Assembly: GCA_035491935.1 (NCBI GenBank) | Contig: DATJJW010000218.1 | Location: 1 to 19,312 of the forward strand | Source of the DNA: DATJJW01 sp035491935 | Lineage (GTDB): Bacteria > Pseudomonadota > Alphaproteobacteria > ATCC43930 > CGMCC-115725 | DNA length: 19,312 nucleotides | Direction: 5' to 3' | Shown: positions 1 through 7,230 of the stretch, in pieces | Layout of the letters: each line of letters begins with the position of its first letter | Position numbering within the stretch: position 1 is the first letter of the stretch | The notes under the pieces: model-generated | Database searches by the model: none | Told to the model about the DNA's origin: nothing | The model's input: the letters and a program-made list of their open reading frames with translations, nothing else | Made by a program: the position numbers and the translations under genes

Positions 1-1473
1 GTGGTCAAGGTGATCCGCAACGGCAATTTCCTCGCGGTCGCGGCCCAGAAGGAGTTCCAGGCGATCAAGGCGATGCGCGCGCTGGCCGCCACCGCGCAAT
101 GGGTCGAGACGGCGAAGCTGCCGGACCAGACCAAGCTTCACGAGATGGTGCTGGCGGCCAAATCGGTCGACTACCTCGACCTCGACAAGACCAGCGGCCC
201 GATCGCGGCGGATGCGACGACGCATGAGGCGGCCTACTTCAAGCCATATCAATCCCATGGCTCGGTCGGCCCGTCCTGCGCGGTGGCCCATATGAAGGAT
301 GGGCAGCTCACCGTCTGGACGCATACGCAAGGGGTCTATCCCGACCGCGCGGCCATCGCCCAGATGCTGAAGATGAAGCCGGAGCAGGTACGCTGCGTCC
401 AGACCCAGGGCTCGGGCTGCTATGGCCATAACGGCGCCGATGACGCAGCGGGCGATGCCGCCATGATCGCGACGGCGCTGCCCGGCACGCCGGTCCGCGT
501 GCAATGGATGCGTGAGCAGGAGCTGGCCTGGGAGCCCTTCGGGCCGACCATGGCAACCAAGGCGCGCGCCCAGCTCGCCAACGGCAAGATCGTCGACTGG
601 CACTACGAGGTCTGGAGCCAGACGCACAACATGCGGCCGGGCGGCGGCGGTGCCCTGCTGGCGGCGCAGCATATGGAAAATCCGTTGACGCCGCCGAAGG
701 CCGCGCCCCTGGCATTGCCCGAGGGCGGCGGCGACCGCAACGCCCTGCCGCTCTACAGCTTCCCCAATCAGCGGATCATCCACCATTTCCAGCCGGACAT
801 GCCGATCCGCGTCTCGGCGCTACGCTCGCTGGGCGCCTATATGAACGTCTTCTCGCTCGAAAGCTTCATGGACGAGCTGGCCCTGGCGGCGAAAGCCGAC
901 CCCGTCGCCTTCCGCCTCGCCCATATGCAGGACAAGCGCGCGCAGGACGTGATCAAGCTGGCATCCCAGAAATTCGGCTGGGACCAGCGGGAGAAATCCG
1001 GCGATGGCCGCGGCTACGGCTTCGCCTTCGGCCGCTACAAGAACCTCGCCGCCTATTGCGCGCTGGCCATGGAGGTCGAGGTGACGCACGAGACCGGCCG
1101 GGTCCGGCTGAAACGCATCACCGCCGCGGTCGATGCCGGCCAGATCATCAATCCCGACGGCATCCGCAACCAGATCGAGGGCGCCATCATCCAATCGGCG
1201 AGCTGGACGCTCTATGAGGGGGTGAGCTTCGACAACACGCGCATCACCTCGGTCGACTGGGCGACATACCCGATCCTGCGCTTCTCGACCGTGCCGGACA
1301 CGCTGGATGTGCATCTGATCGACCGGCCGGGCCTGCCCTTCCTGGGCGCCGGCGAGGCGGGCCAGGGACCGGCCGGCGCGGCGGTCGCCAACGCCATCGC
1401 CGACGCCACGGGCAAGCGCCTGCGCAACCTGCCGCTGTCGCCGGACCGAGTGAAGGAATCAGTGGGTGTCTAG
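1..1473 (+). CDS. Molybdopterin-binding (large) subunit of a xanthine dehydrogenase/aldehyde oxidase-family hydroxylase, 5'-truncated by the window
   Basis: This is the C-terminal part (490 codons visible) of a molybdenum hydroxylase large subunit of the isoquinoline 1-oxidoreductase beta / nicotinate dehydrogenase B type. These enzymes hydroxylate N-heterocycles or oxidise aldehydes with a Mo-cytosine-dinucleotide cofactor and usually pair with a small [2Fe-2S] subunit. Visible marks are a glycine-rich stretch GSGCYGHNGADDAAGDAA near residues 137-154, the RVSALRSLGAYMNVFSLESF-like substrate-channel region around 270-290, and the family's closing block with GAGEAGQGP (about 449-457). The Glu at about 452 there is the expected catalytic base. 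It is followed by an xANAIADATGKRLRNLPL tail. Relatives are about 700 residues or more, so roughly 200-250 residues lie left of position 1. The GTG at position 1 is therefore just an internal codon. There is no C-terminal cytochrome c domain, unlike Pseudomonas NicB. The substrate cannot be deduced. Confidence 0.88.
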   Translation: MVKVIRNGNFLAVAAQKEFQAIKAMRALAATAQWVETAKLPDQTKLHEMVLAAKSVDYLDLDKTSGPIAADATTHEAAYFKPYQSHGSVGPSCAVAHMKDGQLTVWTHTQGVYPDRAAIAQMLKMKPEQVRCVQTQGSGCYGHNGADDAAGDAAMIATALPGTPVRVQWMREQELAWEPFGPTMATKARAQLANGKIVDWHYEVWSQTHNMRPGGGGALLAAQHMENPLTPPKAAPLALPEGGGDRNALPLYSFPNQRIIHHFQPDMPIRVSALRSLGAYMNVFSLESFMDELALAAKADPVAFRLAHMQDKRAQDVIKLASQKFGWDQREKSGDGRGYGFAFGRYKNLAAYCALAMEVEVTHETGRVRLKRITAAVDAGQIINPDGIRNQIEGAIIQSASWTLYEGVSFDNTRITSVDWATYPILRFSTVPDTLDVHLIDRPGLPFLGAGEAGQGPAGAAVANAIADATGKRLRNLPLSPDRVKESVGV

Positions 1474-1523
1474 AGCCGATCCGTTCAGGCCGGTAAGACC
1501 TGAACGGTGGATCGGTCTCTAGA
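1469..1523. repeat. Imperfect intergenic palindrome (hairpin, possible terminator or dispersed repeat)
   Basis: A long imperfect inverted repeat overlaps the stop codon of the hydroxylase gene. The inner arms CCGTTCAGG (1481-1489) and CCTGAACGG (1499-1507) pair perfectly around a 9-nt loop. The outer arms TCTAGAG-CCGAT and ATCGGTCTCTAGA pair with small bulges. There is no T-run. It may act as a transcription stop for the upstream gene. It also begins with the same CTAGAGC as the palindrome at 2561, which suggests a dispersed intergenic repeat family. Confidence 0.6.
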
Positions 1524-1605
1524 TATTGCTTCGCCGGCTGGCCTCAATTGCCATTGCCCATGAGGTTGGCCACGCCCATACAAGAAGCCTCGAATGGATA
1601 ATGCC

Positions 1606-1611
1606 GGGAGG
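1606..1611 (+). promoter_or_regulatory. Shine-Dalgarno site that decides the dioxygenase start
   Basis: GGGAGG lies 6 nt before the GTG at 1618. The in-frame ATG at 1594 has no comparable site before it, so GTG 1618 is the better-supported start although the ATG is the longer reading. Confidence 0.55.
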
Positions 1612-1617
1612 TTCGCC

Positions 1618-2511
1618 GTGCCCATTGCACGACCGGAAGACGTAACGCCGGCGGTCATCGCCGTCATGGAACGCACCACGGATCCGCGTCTTCGCGAGAT
1701 CATGGTCTCGCTGATCAAGCATCTCCATGATTTCATCCTGGATGTCCGTCTGACGGAAGAGGAGTTCAGGGCAGCCACCGCCATCATCAACGAACTGGGA
1801 CAGCTGTCGACGGAGAGCCATAATGAAACCGTCCTGATGGCCGGTTCGCTTGGCGTCTCGGCGCTCGTATGCCTGCTGAACAATGGCAATGGCGGCGAAA
1901 CGGAAACGTCCCAGAACATGCTCGGGCCGTTCTGGCGACTGAATTCCCCGCATTGCGCCAATGGAGACAGTATCGTTCGATCGAGCACGCCTGGACCGGC
2001 ACTGTTCGTCACGGGCCGGGTCACGGATCGCACCGGTCGGCCCGTTGCCGGAGCGGAGGTCGACATCTGGCATGCCTCTCCCGTCGGCTATTACGAAAAC
2101 CAGGACCCCGAACAGGCTCACATGAACCTGCGCGGCAAGTTCACGACGGATGCCGAGGGCAGGTTCCACTTCCGGACCGTCATGATGGCGGGCTATCCCA
2201 TCCCCACGAATGGCGTGGTCGGCCGTCTTCTTGCGGCCCAGGACCGCCATCCCTTTCGACCGGCCCATCTGCACGCCATGATCGTCAAGCCCGGTTTCAA
2301 GGTGCTGATCTCCCAGGTCTATGACCCAGCCGATCCGCACATCGATGACGACGTGCAATTCGGCGTGACGCGCGCCTTGATCGGCGATTTCATCAGGCAT
2401 GAGGGGCCACATCCCACAGCCGGGGACGTGGCGACGCCCTGGTTCTCACTCGACCATGTCTACGTCATGGAGCCGGGGCCGACGGTACTGCCGAAGCCGC
2501 CCATCAAATAA
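1618..2511 (+). CDS. Intradiol ring-cleavage dioxygenase, hydroxyquinol 1,2-dioxygenase-like
   Basis: This is a non-haem Fe(III) dioxygenase that opens catechol or hydroxyquinol rings between the two hydroxyls, yielding a muconate or maleylacetate. Numbered from the upstream ATG at 1594 (305 residues), the N-terminal helical dimerisation domain covers about 15-105 and the catalytic beta-sandwich about 110-290. All four iron ligands are visible: Tyr167 (in WHASPVGYYENQ), Tyr201 (in GYPIPTNG), His225 and His227 (in RPAHLHA). Their spacing matches catechol 1,2-dioxygenase almost exactly. The PIPTNGVVGRLL stretch resembles hydroxyquinol dioxygenases more than CatA, so hydroxyquinol or a substituted catechol is the likelier substrate. 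I start it at GTG 1618 (297 residues) because of a strong ribosome site there. By eye its codon use is less GC3-biased than its neighbours, and no maleylacetate reductase or muconate cycloisomerase is adjacent. It stands alone between two palindromes. Confidence 0.88.
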   Translation: MPIARPEDVTPAVIAVMERTTDPRLREIMVSLIKHLHDFILDVRLTEEEFRAATAIINELGQLSTESHNETVLMAGSLGVSALVCLLNNGNGGETETSQNMLGPFWRLNSPHCANGDSIVRSSTPGPALFVTGRVTDRTGRPVAGAEVDIWHASPVGYYENQDPEQAHMNLRGKFTTDAEGRFHFRTVMMAGYPIPTNGVVGRLLAAQDRHPFRPAHLHAMIVKPGFKVLISQVYDPADPHIDDDVQFGVTRALIGDFIRHEGPHPTAGDVATPWFSLDHVYVMEPGPTVLPKPPIK

Positions 2512-2560
2512 GTGCCAGGCACGGCCGGCTATCGCAGGCCGGCTGCGGCCGTTCTATCGC

Positions 2561-2610
2561 CTAGAGCATCGCGCCCTTAATCTGATCCATATTTTTACGC
2601 TCGATGCTCC
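2561..2610. repeat. Second CTAGAGC-type intergenic palindrome
   Basis: GAGCATCG (2564-2571) and CGATGCTC (2602-2609) form a perfect 8-bp stem around a 30-nt loop that includes ATTTTTAC. It lies just downstream of the dioxygenase and just downstream of the minus-strand lipoprotein gene. Both convergent genes could therefore end here, or it may be a copy of a dispersed repeat shared with 1469-1523. Confidence 0.55.
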
Positions 2611-2623
2611 AGGCCACGGGGGA

Positions 2624-2902
2624 TCAATAGCCTGACGAATGGTAATGACGGCCGGCGTTGTAACCCTGCTGGTACGATTGCTGTTCGTTCTTCTTGACGT
2701 TGTCGTAGATCAGCCCGCCAAGCAATCCGGCCCCGGCGCCTGCCACCGCGCCAAGTGCGGCATTCCCGCCGATTGCACCCAGAACCGCGCCACCGCCGGC
2801 ACCGATCGCGGTACCCGATAATGCCCGTTGCTGCGTATTGGTCATCCCCGAGCAAGCAGAGAGAGCCATACTGCAGGCGAGAAGTAACGCAATGATCCTC
2901 AT
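2624..2902 (-). CDS. Small glycine-zipper lipoprotein (YMGG/17-kDa antigen-like)
   Basis: A 92-residue exported protein. Residues 1-16 are a lipoprotein signal ending in the lipobox LSAC, so Cys17 should be acylated and the mature protein anchored in the outer or inner membrane. Residues about 30-66 are an uninterrupted Gly/Ala glycine-zipper hydrophobic stretch (GTAIGAGGGAVLGAIGG and onward) of the kind seen in the 17-kDa surface antigen and YMGG families. The tail is polar and rich in Gln, Tyr and His. The start ATG at 2902 has GGGAGG 6 nt upstream. It lies 36 nt after the Rap1a-like gene on the same strand and may be cotranscribed with it. Glycine-zipper lipoproteins are envelope-integrity or stress proteins in general; the specific role is unknown. 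Confidence 0.82.
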   Translation of the reverse strand: MRIIALLLACSMALSACSGMTNTQQRALSGTAIGAGGGAVLGAIGGNAALGAVAGAGAGLLGGLIYDNVKKNEQQSYQQGYNAGRHYHSSGY

Positions 2903-2914
2903 CGCATGCCTCCC

Positions 2915-2933
2915 TACCTCATGGTGTGAGGTA
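2915..2933 (-). promoter_or_regulatory. Perfect inverted repeat directly upstream of the lipoprotein ribosome site
   Basis: TACCTCA (2915-2921) and TGAGGTA (2927-2933) pair perfectly around a 5-nt loop. In the minus-strand transcript the hairpin ends right at the GGGAGG (2909-2914) of the lipoprotein gene and begins 5 nt after the stop of the Rap1a-like gene. It could be an operator, a processing/attenuation hairpin between two cistrons, or a weak terminator. The sequence alone does not decide. Confidence 0.4.
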
Positions 2934-2938
2934 CTATA

Positions 2939-3325
2939 CTACTTCTGTCCCGTGCACGGATATTGCGCCGCCAGGAAGGCGGCGACGCCATCCTGTGCCG
3001 GCGTATTGAGCTGACTGGGGTTTGACTTGCCCCATTGCACGAAGCTGGCAACGGCTTCGTTTCGCGTCGGCGGTGGATTCGGCATGCAGAACATGGGAGA
3101 CGGACGCCCCAGCTCCTGCAGGACACGCACGACGCCAAGCCCGAAGCCATGACAGAAATTCAGCGCGGCCGTTCCCATCGGCTCGGATGGCGAAGCAGAG
3201 CACAGGTCGATCAGGTCGCCGGTCGAGCGAACGGTAAAATCATCCTGGGTAACGGCCGCATGGCCGGCAACGGGCCACAAGACGGCACAGAGGGCAATGA
3301 CTGGCAAAAACCGCTTACCGTGCAT
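2939..3325 (-). CDS. Secreted Rap1a/Tai-family protein
   Basis: A 128-residue protein with a cleavable signal peptide (residues 1-23, ending GHA). Start ATG 3325 has AAGGAG-like bases about 7 nt upstream; the open frame runs further back but that part does not look coding. The mature part has four cysteines (42, 58, 80, 124) and the pattern of the Rap1a/Tai domain: a GDLIDLCSAS start, an ALNFCHGFGLGVV middle helix, FCMPNPPPTRNEAVASFVQW, then a C-terminal AQYPC. In Serratia, Rap1a neutralises a type VI amidase effector. Most alphaproteobacterial members are orphan single-domain proteins, and there is no effector or T6SS gene here. An immunity function is therefore unproven. It may form a pair with the lipoprotein gene downstream. 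Confidence 0.78.
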   Translation of the reverse strand: MHGKRFLPVIALCAVLWPVAGHAAVTQDDFTVRSTGDLIDLCSASPSEPMGTAALNFCHGFGLGVVRVLQELGRPSPMFCMPNPPPTRNEAVASFVQWGKSNPSQLNTPAQDGVAAFLAAQYPCTGQK

Positions 3326-3652
3326 GGATCGTCTCCTTTCATTGGCCGCATGTGGCGGGCGCATTAGAAACGCCAGCCGGCAAGAAGCGCCCGCTGGCGC
3401 GCATCGGCAGAGACTGAAAGGCGCGGGATTGCCCGGGTATTTCGTCGACAACACGCGAGGATGGGCAAGGTTCCAGTACCACCCGCTCGGCGTTAGCCGC
3501 CCACTTGCATCCCTCAAAGGGTCGTCGTCGGCAGCGGGCGACCAAGGGGGATCATGCGAATGAATCCCTCTGGCCATTGGGTGCGAACGGGCTCAATATC
3601 CCTTCCTGAAGTGAAATTAAAAATCAAAACACGTTGCTTCGGGGGGAATAAG
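3326..3652. other. Long gene-free divergent region
   Basis: These 327 bases separate the divergent Rap1a-like gene and tannase-family gene and presumably hold both promoters. The last 50 bases before the tannase start are A-rich (around 3609-3631), unusual for this DNA and consistent with a promoter/leader. I could not fit a convincing -35/-10 pair, and I see no tRNA, repeat or small gene with a good ribosome site. Confidence 0.5.
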
Positions 3653-5317
3653 ATGCAGAACCGCACAGATGGCACGGCACAGCGCCGTCTCCTGACCTCC
3701 ACGGCCGGGCTGGCGCTATGTGTCGGCATGCTGGCCGCCGCACCCGCGCACGCGGCCCCGGCCGATTGCTCGGTCGCGGCGCTGAACGCCAAGGGCGTGG
3801 CCAATATGACCTTCGATATGGCCAAGGATGTGCCGGCAACGGCCAAGGCACCCGAATATTGCGAGACCACCGGCATGGTCGACATGGGCGGGCGCAAGGC
3901 CGGCTTCCGCCTCAAGCTGCCGGCGAGCTGGAACCACAAGCTGATCTTCTTCGGTGTCGGCGGCACCGGCGGCCAGACAAAATCACCCTCGGCCAATGCG
4001 GTCGACATGGGTGAGGCGCTGGGCAAAGGCTACGCCACGGTCGTGACCGATACCGGCCACCAGAGCAAGAGCTCGACCGATGGCAGCTTCGCCATCACCG
4101 CGGTCGGCGTGCCGAATACCGCCGCCATCGCCGACTACAATTACGGCGCCACCCATGCCGTGAACCTCGCGGCCAAGGCCTTCCTCAAGGCCTATTACAG
4201 CCAGGGTTCGGTGATGCGGGCCTATTTCGAGGGCTGTTCCGGCGGTGGCCGGCAGGCGCTCAACACGGCCGGCCATTATCCGGAGGATTTCGATGGCATC
4301 ATCGCCGGCGATCCTGGTGTCGGCGACAAGTTCCTGATGACGCTGAAGACCGCCAAATCGCAATTCGACCCGCCCGAAGCGCGCATCCCCAAGGAGATGC
4401 TGCCGGTGATCGACAAGGCGGTCTATGCCGCCTGCGATGCGGTGGATGGGGTGAAGGATGGGTTGATCCAGAATCCGGCCGCCTGCCATTGGACCCCCCA
4501 AAGCCTCGCCTGCAAGCCCGGCCAGACCACGGGATGCCTGACCACCGCGCAGATCCAGGGCTTCAAGAACTACCTGCGCCCGCTGACCGACCGCCAGGGC
4601 CATGTCTATTACCACGGCTACTACCCGACCGACGTCTCGGGCGGCGTCACCAATTTCAATTCCTATGCGCTGGGCAAGACACCGGCGGATGATCCCAAGG
4701 CGCCCGAGCCCTGGAAGAACGAAGCGGATTCGGCACGCGGCTGGCTGCTGGGCGACACACAGCTCAAATACTTCTACGCCCACGATCCCAGCTACAATTC
4801 GCAGAGCTTCCCGATCAATGCCGCCGGTGTCGCCGACGCCAAGGCGATGCAGGCCTATAACCGCGCGATCGAAGATCCCAAGGCACGTGACGACGATCCC
4901 CGGCGATTGGCTGCCTTCCTCGCCGGCGGCCGCAAGCTGATCCTCTACAATGGCTACAGCGATCCCTCGACCTCGCCCGATGAGGTGATAGCTTATTACC
5001 GCAAGCTAGCCCGCCTGCATGGCGGCTACGCCAAGCTGCAAAGCCAGGTGCAGCTCTACATGGTGCCGGGCATGCAGCATTGCCGCGGCGGCGCCGGCCC
5101 CGATGCCTTCGACACGCTGACCGCGATGGAGAACTGGGTCGAGAAGGATCAGGCGCCCGACTCGATCGTCGCGTCCAAGATCGTCCAAGGCAAGACGACG
5201 CGGACCATGCCGTTATGCAAATACCCGACCGAGGCGCGCTACCACGGCGGCAATGTCGACGACGCGGCCAGCTGGAGCTGTGACGCCAGGGACCACCGCC
5301 TGCTCGGCCACTCCTGA
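3653..5317 (+). CDS. Secreted tannase/feruloyl esterase-family hydrolase
   Basis: A 554-residue alpha/beta hydrolase that cleaves phenolic esters such as gallate, ferulate or related compounds (tannase/feruloyl esterase family). Start ATG 3653 is chosen because GGGGGGA lies about 6 nt upstream and the protein then begins with a signal peptide (1-34, ending AHA, with an Arg-Arg pair before the hydrophobic core). The catalytic Ser196 sits in EGCSGGGRQ, Asp437 in YNGYSDPS and His476 in GMQHCRGG. Cys195 and Cys477 sit next to Ser and His, giving the disulfide-clamped CS-D-HC arrangement typical of the family. A CDAVDGVKDGLIQNP stretch (about 261-275) matches the calcium-binding site of the lid domain. 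It is transcribed alone and should act in the periplasm or outside the cell. It might feed aromatic acids to ring-cleavage enzymes such as the dioxygenase at 1618. Exact substrate is unknown. Confidence 0.9.
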   Translation: MQNRTDGTAQRRLLTSTAGLALCVGMLAAAPAHAAPADCSVAALNAKGVANMTFDMAKDVPATAKAPEYCETTGMVDMGGRKAGFRLKLPASWNHKLIFFGVGGTGGQTKSPSANAVDMGEALGKGYATVVTDTGHQSKSSTDGSFAITAVGVPNTAAIADYNYGATHAVNLAAKAFLKAYYSQGSVMRAYFEGCSGGGRQALNTAGHYPEDFDGIIAGDPGVGDKFLMTLKTAKSQFDPPEARIPKEMLPVIDKAVYAACDAVDGVKDGLIQNPAACHWTPQSLACKPGQTTGCLTTAQIQGFKNYLRPLTDRQGHVYYHGYYPTDVSGGVTNFNSYALGKTPADDPKAPEPWKNEADSARGWLLGDTQLKYFYAHDPSYNSQSFPINAAGVADAKAMQAYNRAIEDPKARDDDPRRLAAFLAGGRKLILYNGYSDPSTSPDEVIAYYRKLARLHGGYAKLQSQVQLYMVPGMQHCRGGAGPDAFDTLTAMENWVEKDQAPDSIVASKIVQGKTTRTMPLCKYPTEARYHGGNVDDAASWSCDARDHRLLGHS

Positions 5318-5330
5318 CGATGGAGTCTCC

Positions 5331-5359
5331 GCCATGGCCGAGACAAGCTCGGCCATGGC
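5331..5359. terminator. Perfect 12-bp hairpin between convergent genes
   Basis: GCCATGGCCGAG (5331-5342) and CTCGGCCATGGC (5348-5359) pair without a mismatch around the loop ACAAG. It lies 14 nt from the tannase stop and 14 nt from the cytochrome b561 stop, so it is placed to end both transcripts. There is no T-run on either side, so it is not a textbook intrinsic terminator. Confidence 0.65.
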
Positions 5360-5372
5360 AGGCAGTACCCGT

Positions 5373-5918
5373 CTAGGAACCCGAAATCATCCGCTGCAGG
5401 GTGCGGTCCCTGATGACGATATAATGGTAGAGCGCCGCGCAGATATGCAGCGCCACCAGCGCCATGATGAAATTCGGCAAGGCGAAATGGATGGCGATCA
5501 GCTTGTCCGCCAGCTCCTTGTTCTGCGGCAGGAATGACGGCAGATTGCCCAGCAGGAAGTAATTGACCGGCTTGCCGGTCATCATTGAATTGCTCCAGCC
5601 CAGCGCCGGCTGAACGATGAAGGCGGCATAGAGCAGGAAATGGCTGATGCGCGCAGCCGCATGCTGCCAACCGGGCGCCGGCAGCAGTTTCGGCCGGGGC
5701 ACCACCGCCCAATGGAGCAGCCGCATCAGCATCAGCACCAGGATGGTGACGCCCAGCGACTTGTGGATCTGCAGCAGGGTGCGATGGCTGGGGCCTGCCC
5801 AGAAATAGGTGATGCCGAACACGCCGATGATCAGCAGCACGATCAGCCAGTGCAATAAGCGGCTGATGCGGCTATAACCCGCAACCGTTCCGGCATTCGC
5901 CTCCGTCGTCGCAATCAT
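5373..5918 (-). CDS. Cytochrome b561 (CybB family)
   Basis: A 181-residue integral inner-membrane dihaem cytochrome that passes electrons between the quinone pool (or superoxide) and periplasmic partners. Four membrane helices are visible at about 18-40, 48-70, 90-110 and 140-165. The histidines fit the E. coli CybB haem ligands: His23, His52, His144 and His158, with the same 14-residue spacing of the last two. Start ATG 5918 is preceded by AAGGA at good distance. An open frame continues upstream, but the added residues are polar and overlap the promoter region. The gene is monocistronic, divergent from the hpnB-like gene and convergent with the tannase-family gene. Physiological electron partner cannot be told. 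Confidence 0.88.
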   Translation of the reverse strand: MIATTEANAGTVAGYSRISRLLHWLIVLLIIGVFGITYFWAGPSHRTLLQIHKSLGVTILVLMLMRLLHWAVVPRPKLLPAPGWQHAAARISHFLLYAAFIVQPALGWSNSMMTGKPVNYFLLGNLPSFLPQNKELADKLIAIHFALPNFIMALVALHICAALYHYIVIRDRTLQRMISGS

Positions 5919-5972
5919 CCTGGTTCCTTTCGATACTCTGCGAGTGCCAAACATTGCCGATAGAGACTGTTG

Positions 5973-5982
5973 GGAACGTTCC
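5973..5982. promoter_or_regulatory. Small perfect palindrome in a divergent promoter region
   Basis: GGAACGTTCC lies in the 124-bp gap between the divergent cytochrome b561 and hpnB-like genes. A 10-bp palindrome could be a dimeric-regulator half-site pair, but a single one this short may be chance. Confidence 0.25.
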
Positions 5983-6042
5983 GTTATTCCCCCGTTTTTT
6001 TCCGCAAGTGCAGCCTGTGGCTTAGGACCTCGCGACCCGCCG

Positions 6043-7182
6043 ATGTATTTCCTGATCACCCTCATCGCCTTCCTGAGCTGGCTCTACCTGTTGGCCTTCC
6101 GTGGCGGCTTCTGGAGGGTGGCGGTGCCGAACGTGCCATCGAACCCGGCCGCTCCAGTCTCCGTCGCCGTGGTCATCCCGGCACGCAACGAGGCCGAGGG
6201 TATCGCCGATACGGTGACGTCGCTCCTGGCCCAGGATCATCCGGGAAACTTGCGCATCGTGCTGGTCGACGACCATTCAACCGACGGCACGGCGACGATC
6301 GCCCGCGAGGCGGCGATGCGCGCGGGCGGTGCGGAGCGTCTCACCATCATCGATGGCCAGCCGCTGGCCGAAGGCTGGACTGGCAAACTCTGGGCGGTGA
6401 GCCAAGGGCTGGAGGCCGCCAATAAGCTCAAGCCCGACTTCATCCTGCTGACCGATGCCGACATCACCCATGCGCCGGACAACGTCTCGACCCTGGTGCG
6501 CCGCATGGAGCATGACGGGTTGGACCTCGCCTCGCTGATGGTCCGGCTATCCTGCCAGAGTTCGTGGGAGAAGGCACTGATCCCCGCCTTCGTATTCTTT
6601 TTCTTCATGCTCTACCCGCCACGCTGGGCGGCCGATCCGCTGGCGCGCACCGCGGCGGCGGCCGGTGGCTGCATGCTCGTGCGGCCCGAGGCGCTCGAGC
6701 ATATCGGCGGCATCGCGGCGATCCGCGGCTCGCTTATCGACGATTGCGCGCTGGCCGCCGCCATCAAGCAATCGGGCGGCATGATCCGGCTCGACGTGAC
6801 ATACGACACCTTCAGCACCCGGCTCTATCAGGGCTGGGACGAGATCTGGTCGATGATCGCGCGTACCGCCTTCACGCAGCTGGGATACTCGACGCTGCTG
6901 CTGGTCGGTACGCTGGTCGGGCTGTTCCTGACCTATATGGTGCCACCCCTGGCGACAATCTTCGGCCATGGCTGGACCCGTCTCTTCGGCATTGCCGCCT
7001 GGGCCGCCATGGTCGTGGCCTTCCGCCCGACGCTGACACTCTATGGCCGCTCCTGGGCCTGGGGCCTGGCACTGCCGCTGATCGCGCTGTTCTATGCGGC
7101 GGCGACCGTGGGCTCGGCCGTCAACTACTGGTCCGGTCGCGGCGGCCAATGGAAAGGCCGCGCCCAGGCGATCCGGCACTGA
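6043..7182 (+). CDS. hpnB: HpnB-like glycosyltransferase (hopanoid biosynthesis-associated)
   Basis: A 379-residue membrane-bound family-2 glycosyltransferase of the type found in hopanoid gene sets (HpnB). An N-terminal helix (about 3-20) is followed by a GT-A fold. It shows VVIPARNEAEGIADT (about 44-58), LVDDHSTDGT (74-83, nucleotide-binding Asp), the metal-binding DAD (138-140) in LLTDADITHAPD, the LIDDCALAAAI block (232-242) and a YQGW motif (about 262-265). Three or more C-terminal membrane segments span about 280-365. Start ATG 6043 is used because the first helix begins there; its ribosome site is poor, and the open frame extends to a GTG at 5944 without coding character. Other hpn genes and squalene-hopene cyclase are not nearby. 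The precise reaction of HpnB is not well established even in the family. Confidence 0.83.
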   Translation: MYFLITLIAFLSWLYLLAFRGGFWRVAVPNVPSNPAAPVSVAVVIPARNEAEGIADTVTSLLAQDHPGNLRIVLVDDHSTDGTATIAREAAMRAGGAERLTIIDGQPLAEGWTGKLWAVSQGLEAANKLKPDFILLTDADITHAPDNVSTLVRRMEHDGLDLASLMVRLSCQSSWEKALIPAFVFFFFMLYPPRWAADPLARTAAAAGGCMLVRPEALEHIGGIAAIRGSLIDDCALAAAIKQSGGMIRLDVTYDTFSTRLYQGWDEIWSMIARTAFTQLGYSTLLLVGTLVGLFLTYMVPPLATIFGHGWTRLFGIAAWAAMVVAFRPTLTLYGRSWAWGLALPLIALFYAAATVGSAVNYWSGRGGQWKGRAQAIRH

Positions 7183-7230
7183 TCGCTGGGAAGGAGAGGC
7201 CCGCCTGTCGCCTGCTCTGGATTGCTTCGC

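Noticed and set aside
3326..3577. Upstream extension of the Rap1a-like gene to 3577
   Set aside because: The extra 84 residues precede a clear signal peptide and ribosome site at ATG 3325 and look like noncoding DNA.
3653..3760. Twin-arginine signal in the tannase-family protein
   Set aside because: An Arg-Arg pair is present, but the rest of the Tat consensus is poor, so an ordinary Sec signal is at least as likely.
5919..5965. Sigma-54 type promoter before cytochrome b561 (TTGGCAC on the minus strand)
   Set aside because: The -24 element is suggestive, but no TTGC-type -12 element follows at the right spacing.
5944..6042. GTG 5944 as the start of the hpnB-like gene
   Set aside because: The added 33 residues are not protein-like for this family, and the expected N-terminal membrane helix begins at ATG 6043.
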